This document shows positions 58,880 through 64,000 of a stretch of 64,000 nt of DNA, in pieces. Where the stretch lies: contig JAZNZY010000006.1 of the NCBI GenBank assembly GCA_045595165.1, forward strand, positions 1-64,000, written 5' to 3'. The translations under genes and the position numbers were made by a program. The number at the start of each line of letters is the position of its first letter. Position 1 is the stretch's first letter. The DNA comes from SFLA01 sp045595165. GTDB lineage: Bacteria; Bacillota; Clostridia; Oscillospirales; CAG-382. The notes beneath the pieces were generated by a model that ran no database searches, was not told the origin of the DNA, and saw only the letters and a program-made list of their open reading frames with translations.

Positions 58880-61800
58880 ATGGGATTTACCCATCTTCAT
58901 CTTCATACCGAATACAGTCTTCTTGACGGTGAATGCCGTATAAACCGTGTTGCCAAGCAAGCAAAAGCACTTGGTATGACTTCCCTTGCCATAACGGACC
59001 ACGGTGTTTTGTACGGTGCCGCTTTGTTTTACCGCGCTTGTATAGCAGAAGGAATAAAGCCCATTATCGGATGCGAAGTGTATCTCGCTCCCAGAACGAT
59101 GGAGGACAGAACATACCCTATTGATGCTGACTACAGTCATCTGGTATTACTGGCAAAAAATAACGCAGGCTATAAAAATATCATGCGTCTTAGTTCCGAA
59201 GCGTTTACCAGAGGTTTTTACCAAAAACCCAGAGTGGATATGGAAGCCTTGAGAAAATATTCGGAGGGCATAATAGCGCTTTCGGGCTGCATAAGCGGAG
59301 TAATCCCCAAAAATATTATAAACGGCGAATATTCCCGCGCCGCAGAATATGCGGAAACCTTTAAAGATATTTTCCGTGATGGATTTTATCTTGAATTGCA
59401 AAGAAACGGTGCGCCGGACCAAGAGAAAGTAAATAACGGACTTATTTCCATATCCAAACAGCTTTCCATTCCCTTGGTTTGCACTAATGACGTACATTAC
59501 CTTACCAAAGAAGATGCCCCTATACAAGAATTGCTTATGGCAATACAGACAGGTGCGAAAATAGGCGAAAGCCAGATAAAGCTCCCCAGCAACGAGTATT
59601 ATCTGAAAAGCCCCGAGCAAATGGAGGAACTGTTTAAGGACATTCCCGAAGCGGTTGAAAATACCGATCTTATTGCGAGGGAATGTAACGTTACCATTGA
59701 ATTTGACAGACCTCAGCTTCCCTCTTACCGTCCCGCAGACGGAAGCACACCAAAGGAATTTTTACGGGCTCTGTGCCGTAAAGGATATAAAAACCGTATT
59801 GCCGACGGCAAGATTCCCGGCGGAAACGAATATATAAAAAGAGTAGAATATGAGCTTGGCGTAATAGAAAGCATGGGCTTTGTGGAATACTATCTTATAG
59901 TATGGGATTTTGTAAACTATGCGAAATCCAAGCGTATTCCCGTAGGACCTGGGCGCGGAAGTGCCGTGGGAAGTCTTGTTTCATATCTGCTGAATATTAC
60001 CGATCTGGACCCCATTGCAAACGGATTGCTTTTTGAGCGTTTTCTGAACCCCGAGCGTGTTTCAATGCCTGATTTTGACATTGATTTTTGCGACGAACGC
60101 CGAGGCGAGGTGATCGCTTACGTTACAGAAAAATACGGAGCCGACCACGTTGCCCAGATAGTGACCTTCGGTACACTCGCCTGCCGTGCCGCAGTGCGGG
60201 ACGTGGGACGTGCCACGGGTATGTCCTACAGCGATACCGACAGCGTTGCTGCCCTTATCCCACGTGAGTACAATATAACGGTGGACAAGGCGTTGGAAAA
60301 AAGTAAGGAATTGCGGGAAAGATATCAAAACGAGCCCAATGTTAAAAAATTGCTTGACCGTGCCCGTGCCCTTGAGGGCAGGCCGAGAAACGCATCTACC
60401 CATGCGGCAGGCGTGGTTATAACGGAAAACCCCATTTCCGATTACGTTCCCGTGGCGGTAAACGGTTCGGTTCCCGTAACCCAGTTTACGATGGACGTGA
60501 TCGCAGATCTGGGACTTTTAAAAATTGATTTCCTTGGGCTGAGATATTTATCCGTTATCGACGGAGCTCAAAAGCTGATACAGGAAAAACAACCTGATTT
60601 TTCCATAGAAAATATTGATTTTTCAGACAAAGAAACCTTTGATATGCTTTCAAGAGGGGATTCTATAGGCCTTTTCCAGCTTGAAAGCGAGGGAATGCGA
60701 CAGTTTATAACCAAAATGAAGCCGAGATGCTTCAGCGACATTATTACTTGCATTTCCATTTACCGTCCCGGACCTATGGATTCTATCCCACGCTTTCTTA
60801 AAAACCGTGCCGAAGGGACAGTATCATCTTCCCTCCCCGTGCCTGATGGTATCCTTAACGATACCAACGGATGCATACTGTATCAGGAGCAGGTAATGCA
60901 GATATGCCGCGCCGTTGCCGGATACACCTATGGACACGCAGACATTATCCGCCGTGCAATGGCAAAGAAAAAAGCGGACGTAATGGAAAAAGAACGGGAA
61001 ATATTTATTGAAGGCGCAGAGAAAAACGGTTATTCATCGAAGGATGCAAGCGCAATCTTTGATGAAATGAACGAATTTGCAAAATACGCCTTCAACAAAA
61101 GCCATGCGGCGGCGTATGCTGTCGTGGCATACCGTACCGCATATCTTAAATGCCATTACTACGGTGAATATATGTGCGCGCTCCTTAACTCGGTGATGGG
61201 CGACGGATCGATGAGTAAATATATTGAGGATTGCCGTAATCACGGAATTTCCGTGCTTCGTCCCGATATTAACGAAAGTACGGCGGTATTTTCCATTTCA
61301 AAAGGAAATATACGTTACGGTCTGGCGGCTATCAAAAACGTAGGAAACGGTTTCGCAAAGCAAATGATTGCAGAGCGGGAAGCAGGCGGAGCGTTTTGTA
61401 CCGCAGAGGATTTTCTTCAGAGAGTACAACCGTTCGGAAATTCAAGAATGTTCGAAAGCCTGATAAAGTGCGGAGCGTTGGATTGGTTCGGACATTACCG
61501 AAGCAGGCTCGTAGCGTCACTGGACACGGCGCTTAATCAGCTTTCGACCATAAAAAGCCGCGATTGCTACGGTCAGATCGGATTGTTCGAGGCAGAAGGC
61601 GAAAAAGACGAAAGCATTTCCCTGACATTGCCGAACATAAAAGAATATTCCGATGCGGAAATGCTGTCCTTTGAGAGAGAACTGTGCGGAATGTATTTTT
61701 CCGGTCATCCCCTTAAAGCTTACCACGGAACAATGCAAAGGCTTAATTCCATAAGCACTGCGAAGCTTGCGGAAGACTTATCCACAGGAGCAATTCCCAA

Positions 61801-62308
61801 CAAAACGCCGGTTACCGTGGTTGCCATACTTATGAAGATGCGCACAAAAACCACGAAAAACAACACCGAAATGGCATTTTTGCAGGTAGAAGATACCGAC
61901 GGAAGCCTTGAGGTGATCGTTTTTCCCAAGGTGTTTGAAAAGCACCGCGCTCTTTTAAAAGAAGGAAGCGTGCTGATCTTTACGGGAGATGCGGAATACC
62001 GTGAAGCTGAGGAAGAGGACGGTACGGATACCGTACAACTTCTGCTGCGCACCTGCAGTATCGCAGTAAAGCAAGAAGAAAAGCCCGATTTATACCTTCG
62101 TATAAACGGACAAAACGGAAAAAACGCTGATCTCGCCGTAAATACCGTAAAAAAATACCCCGGCGAAAGCAACGTGATCTTATATTATGAAGAAGATAAA
62201 AAATTGCTAAAGCTTAAAGAAATAAAGTGCAACATAACCGATGCGCTGTTCAATGAGCTGGAGCGTTTGCTTGGAAACGGAAACGTTGCCAAAAAGATTA
62301 AAAGGTGA
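58880..62308 (+). CDS. dnaE: DNA polymerase III alpha subunit DnaE
   Basis: An 1142-aa replicative polymerase. PHP domain at the N-terminus (FTHLHLHTEYSLLDGE; ITDHGVLYG), the palm with the catalytic Asp residues in PDFDIDFCDERRGEV (near 397), YRPGPMDSIPRFLKNR, helix-hairpin-helix segments and an OB-fold (TTKNNTEMAFLQVEDTDGSLEV) near the C-terminus. Full length. AAAGGAAG precedes the ATG. Firmicutes usually also have PolC, not seen here. Confidence 0.98.
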   Translation: MGFTHLHLHTEYSLLDGECRINRVAKQAKALGMTSLAITDHGVLYGAALFYRACIAEGIKPIIGCEVYLAPRTMEDRTYPIDADYSHLVLLAKNNAGYKNIMRLSSEAFTRGFYQKPRVDMEALRKYSEGIIALSGCISGVIPKNIINGEYSRAAEYAETFKDIFRDGFYLELQRNGAPDQEKVNNGLISISKQLSIPLVCTNDVHYLTKEDAPIQELLMAIQTGAKIGESQIKLPSNEYYLKSPEQMEELFKDIPEAVENTDLIARECNVTIEFDRPQLPSYRPADGSTPKEFLRALCRKGYKNRIADGKIPGGNEYIKRVEYELGVIESMGFVEYYLIVWDFVNYAKSKRIPVGPGRGSAVGSLVSYLLNITDLDPIANGLLFERFLNPERVSMPDFDIDFCDERRGEVIAYVTEKYGADHVAQIVTFGTLACRAAVRDVGRATGMSYSDTDSVAALIPREYNITVDKALEKSKELRERYQNEPNVKKLLDRARALEGRPRNASTHAAGVVITENPISDYVPVAVNGSVPVTQFTMDVIADLGLLKIDFLGLRYLSVIDGAQKLIQEKQPDFSIENIDFSDKETFDMLSRGDSIGLFQLESEGMRQFITKMKPRCFSDIITCISIYRPGPMDSIPRFLKNRAEGTVSSSLPVPDGILNDTNGCILYQEQVMQICRAVAGYTYGHADIIRRAMAKKKADVMEKEREIFIEGAEKNGYSSKDASAIFDEMNEFAKYAFNKSHAAAYAVVAYRTAYLKCHYYGEYMCALLNSVMGDGSMSKYIEDCRNHGISVLRPDINESTAVFSISKGNIRYGLAAIKNVGNGFAKQMIAEREAGGAFCTAEDFLQRVQPFGNSRMFESLIKCGALDWFGHYRSRLVASLDTALNQLSTIKSRDCYGQIGLFEAEGEKDESISLTLPNIKEYSDAEMLSFERELCGMYFSGHPLKAYHGTMQRLNSISTAKLAEDLSTGAIPNKTPVTVVAILMKMRTKTTKNNTEMAFLQVEDTDGSLEVIVFPKVFEKHRALLKEGSVLIFTGDAEYREAEEEDGTDTVQLLLRTCSIAVKQEEKPDLYLRINGQNGKNADLAVNTVKKYPGESNVILYYEEDKKLLKLKEIKCNITDALFNELERLLGNGNVAKKIKR

Positions 62309-62313
62309 AGCAA

Positions 62314-64000
62314 ATGAACGAAAACAACAAAGAGCTTAACGAACAAAACGATAAGACCATAATTATCGGCGATTCCGACACGCAGACTCTGCGGCAGATG
62401 GCTGATAAGCCCGCAGGCAAAAAGCGTTATGTGCGTCAGAGAAAAACTCTCGACAGCATAAACAAAAATGCCAAGTGGTATCCCTTCAGGGTTGCTTGGT
62501 TTGTTATCAGCAAGGCGCTTTCTTACGCACTTAATATAGTGCTTACCGCAATGCTCATTTGCGCGGTTACGGGAATTGCCGTCGCTTGCGCTTTCCTGAT
62601 CTATATAAGAAACTTTGTGGATCTGGAATACTCCGGTCTGGATAACCTTAAGTTCACCTCAGACCAGGCGACACAGATCATCTGGGTTGACGACGAAGGA
62701 AACGAGCACGAGCTGGAGGACGACCGTCTTTACGGAAGCGAAAACCGTTTATGGGTAAACTACAGCGATATTCCCCAGACCCTGATCGATGCGTACGTTT
62801 CTATCGAGGACCAGAGATATTGGAACCACAAAGGTGTTGATGCAAAGCGTACGTTCTCCGCTGTATTTAATTTCTTTATTCCCACCAGCTCGAATTACGG
62901 CGGCGGAAGTACCATTACTCAACAGCTGATCAAAAACGTTTCAGGCGAAAACGAAGCGACGATACAGAGAAAAGTGCAGGAAATATTCCGCGCTTTGGAC
63001 GTAGAGGAAAAATACTCAAAGTATGAAATCCTTGAAATGTATCTTAACACCATATACCTGTCCCAGAACACCAACGGTGTCCGTGCGGCGGCGGAAACAT
63101 ACTTCAACAAGGAGCTTGATGAGCTGACCCTGGTTGAATGTGCTTCGATAGCCGCTATAGGTAAATCTCCCATATTCTACGATCCTATTCTGAATCCGAA
63201 GAATAATCTGGAACGAAGAAATCTCGTGCTCCGTGAAATGCTGAAGCAGGAAAAGATCACTCAGGAAGAGTACGATGCGGCTTACGACGCACCCCTTACG
63301 CTGTATTCCGGCGACGGCGTTGACACCACTACCAAGATACACAACTACTATATCGATGCGGTTATCGAGCAGTTGATAGTCGATCTCGGCGAAGAGTACG
63401 GATATGACCGCAGCACCGCTTCAAACCTCATTTATTCCGGCGGATTGAAGATATATATCTGTATGGATCCCAATATCCAATCCATGATGGAAGAAGTTTT
63501 TGAAGACGATCAGTATTGGCCTAAGGTAAGCGGTGTAAAATCCCAGGGCGCAATGGTGATTATGGATCCCGACACGGGTGATGTGTTGGCACTGGTAGGC
63601 GGCAGAGGTGAAAAGAAGGACTCCCGCGGTCTTAACCGTGCAACCATGAGTAAGCGCCAGCCCGGTTCATCTATCAAGCCTCTTTCCGTATACACGTTGG
63701 CTATCGAAGAGGGACTTTACACCTACGGAAGTGCGGTAGACGATGTTCCTCAAATGATCGTAAACGATAAATATTGGCCCAGCAACGCAGAAATGAAATA
63801 TGAAGGTCTGATTTCCCTCAAGAGAGCGTTGATGACCTCCAAAAACACCACCGCTGTTTCCACCCTGACACAGTTGGGTATAGAAAAGGTATACAGACAC
63901 CTTACAAAGGACCTTGGTTTTACAACTATTGAAGAATCCGATAAAGTAGAAGCTCCTTTGGCATTGGGTGGTTTCACTTACGGTGTAACCGTAATGGAAA
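62314..64000 (+). CDS. Penicillin-binding protein 1A-type (glycosyltransferase/transpeptidase), 3' end missing
   Basis: At least 562 residues are present before the window ends. A cytosolic tail (1-60) and a membrane helix (about 75-95) lead to the GT51 domain: EDQRYWNHKGVD with the catalytic Glu, GGGSTITQQLIKN and KYSKYEILEMYLN. The transpeptidase domain follows, with the SxxK motif in KRQPGSSIKPLSVY and the SxN motif in SKNTTAV. The KTG motif lies beyond the edge. It polymerises and cross-links peptidoglycan. AAAAGGTGAAG precedes the ATG, 5 nt after dnaE. Confidence 0.93.
   Translation, partial: MNENNKELNEQNDKTIIIGDSDTQTLRQMADKPAGKKRYVRQRKTLDSINKNAKWYPFRVAWFVISKALSYALNIVLTAMLICAVTGIAVACAFLIYIRNFVDLEYSGLDNLKFTSDQATQIIWVDDEGNEHELEDDRLYGSENRLWVNYSDIPQTLIDAYVSIEDQRYWNHKGVDAKRTFSAVFNFFIPTSSNYGGGSTITQQLIKNVSGENEATIQRKVQEIFRALDVEEKYSKYEILEMYLNTIYLSQNTNGVRAAAETYFNKELDELTLVECASIAAIGKSPIFYDPILNPKNNLERRNLVLREMLKQEKITQEEYDAAYDAPLTLYSGDGVDTTTKIHNYYIDAVIEQLIVDLGEEYGYDRSTASNLIYSGGLKIYICMDPNIQSMMEEVFEDDQYWPKVSGVKSQGAMVIMDPDTGDVLALVGGRGEKKDSRGLNRATMSKRQPGSSIKPLSVYTLAIEEGLYTYGSAVDDVPQMIVNDKYWPSNAEMKYEGLISLKRALMTSKNTTAVSTLTQLGIEKVYRHLTKDLGFTTIEESDKVEAPLALGGFTYGVTVME

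Overview
The window reads as a stretch of chromosome from a low-to-mid GC, spore-forming Bacillota, most likely an uncultured Clostridia/Oscillospirales-type gut bacterium. The evidence is a SASP gene, spoIIGA-sigE, an M50 SpoIVFB-like protease, Firmicutes-type RnpM (YlxR)/YlxQ/NrnA genes in the nusA-infB operon, a long-form HPF, an infC-rpmI-rplT operon with an attenuated leader, and many sigma-A promoters with exactly 17-nt spacers. No species can be named from the sequence alone.

Layout. 1-3050 is the head of a minus-strand rRNA operon (16S, tRNA-Ile, tRNA-Ala, start of 23S) with its promoter. 3050-4460 holds a SASP gene and a degenerate NodB-fold protein pair. 4550-6940 is an accessory island: two copies of an unusual promoter-plus-hairpin element, an RHS core/C-terminal fragment, a lipoprotein and an NTF2-fold immunity-like protein. 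7100-13800 carries a surface metallophosphoesterase, groES-groEL, an RNA methyltransferase and HPF. 13885-19025 holds small accessory and regulatory genes (radical SAM, TetR, XRE, DUF2809) and a tRNA-Tyr/tRNA-Thr pair. 19150-23683 has YfhO, BirA and a secreted nuclease. 23690-25303 is a second accessory patch led by the third copy of the element. 25319-28165 contains amidase, infC-rpmI-rplT and rpsU. 28283-33460 has membrane and regulatory genes and a COG3044 ATPase with a long attenuated leader. 33603-40337 has an OppA-like binding protein, a HypA-like protein that lacks its zinc finger, MarR/lysoplasmalogenase and two carbohydrate-related lipoproteins. 40394-43643 is a sporulation block. 43658-50438 is the rimP-nusA-rnpM-ylxQ-infB-rbfA-nrnA-truB operon. 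50520-55494 has a ParB/Noc protein, an oxidoreductase and an ECF sigma/anti-sigma/serpin operon. 55607-57163 has two tandem surface-protein paralogs. 57331-64000 is murB-whiA-dnaE-PBP1.

The most unusual content is a three-copy intergenic element (4556, 6416, 23696). Each copy has a sigma-A promoter with a 17-nt spacer, a conserved stretch of about 55 nt and a perfect 9-bp terminator hairpin. An upstream AAAGCAGG can pair with the hairpin's own 5' arm, so it could act as a switch. All three copies sit directly upstream of orphan genes of polymorphic-toxin or immunity type, and one is interrupted by a second repeat family (a REP-like palindrome found at four places here). Other points are a COG3044 ATPase leader with two terminators and two upstream ORFs, non-AUG starts (infC on ATC; a NYN gene possibly on ATT), an apparent frameshift in the M50 protease, a WhiA lacking its first N-terminal domain, and a serpin in an ECF sigma operon.
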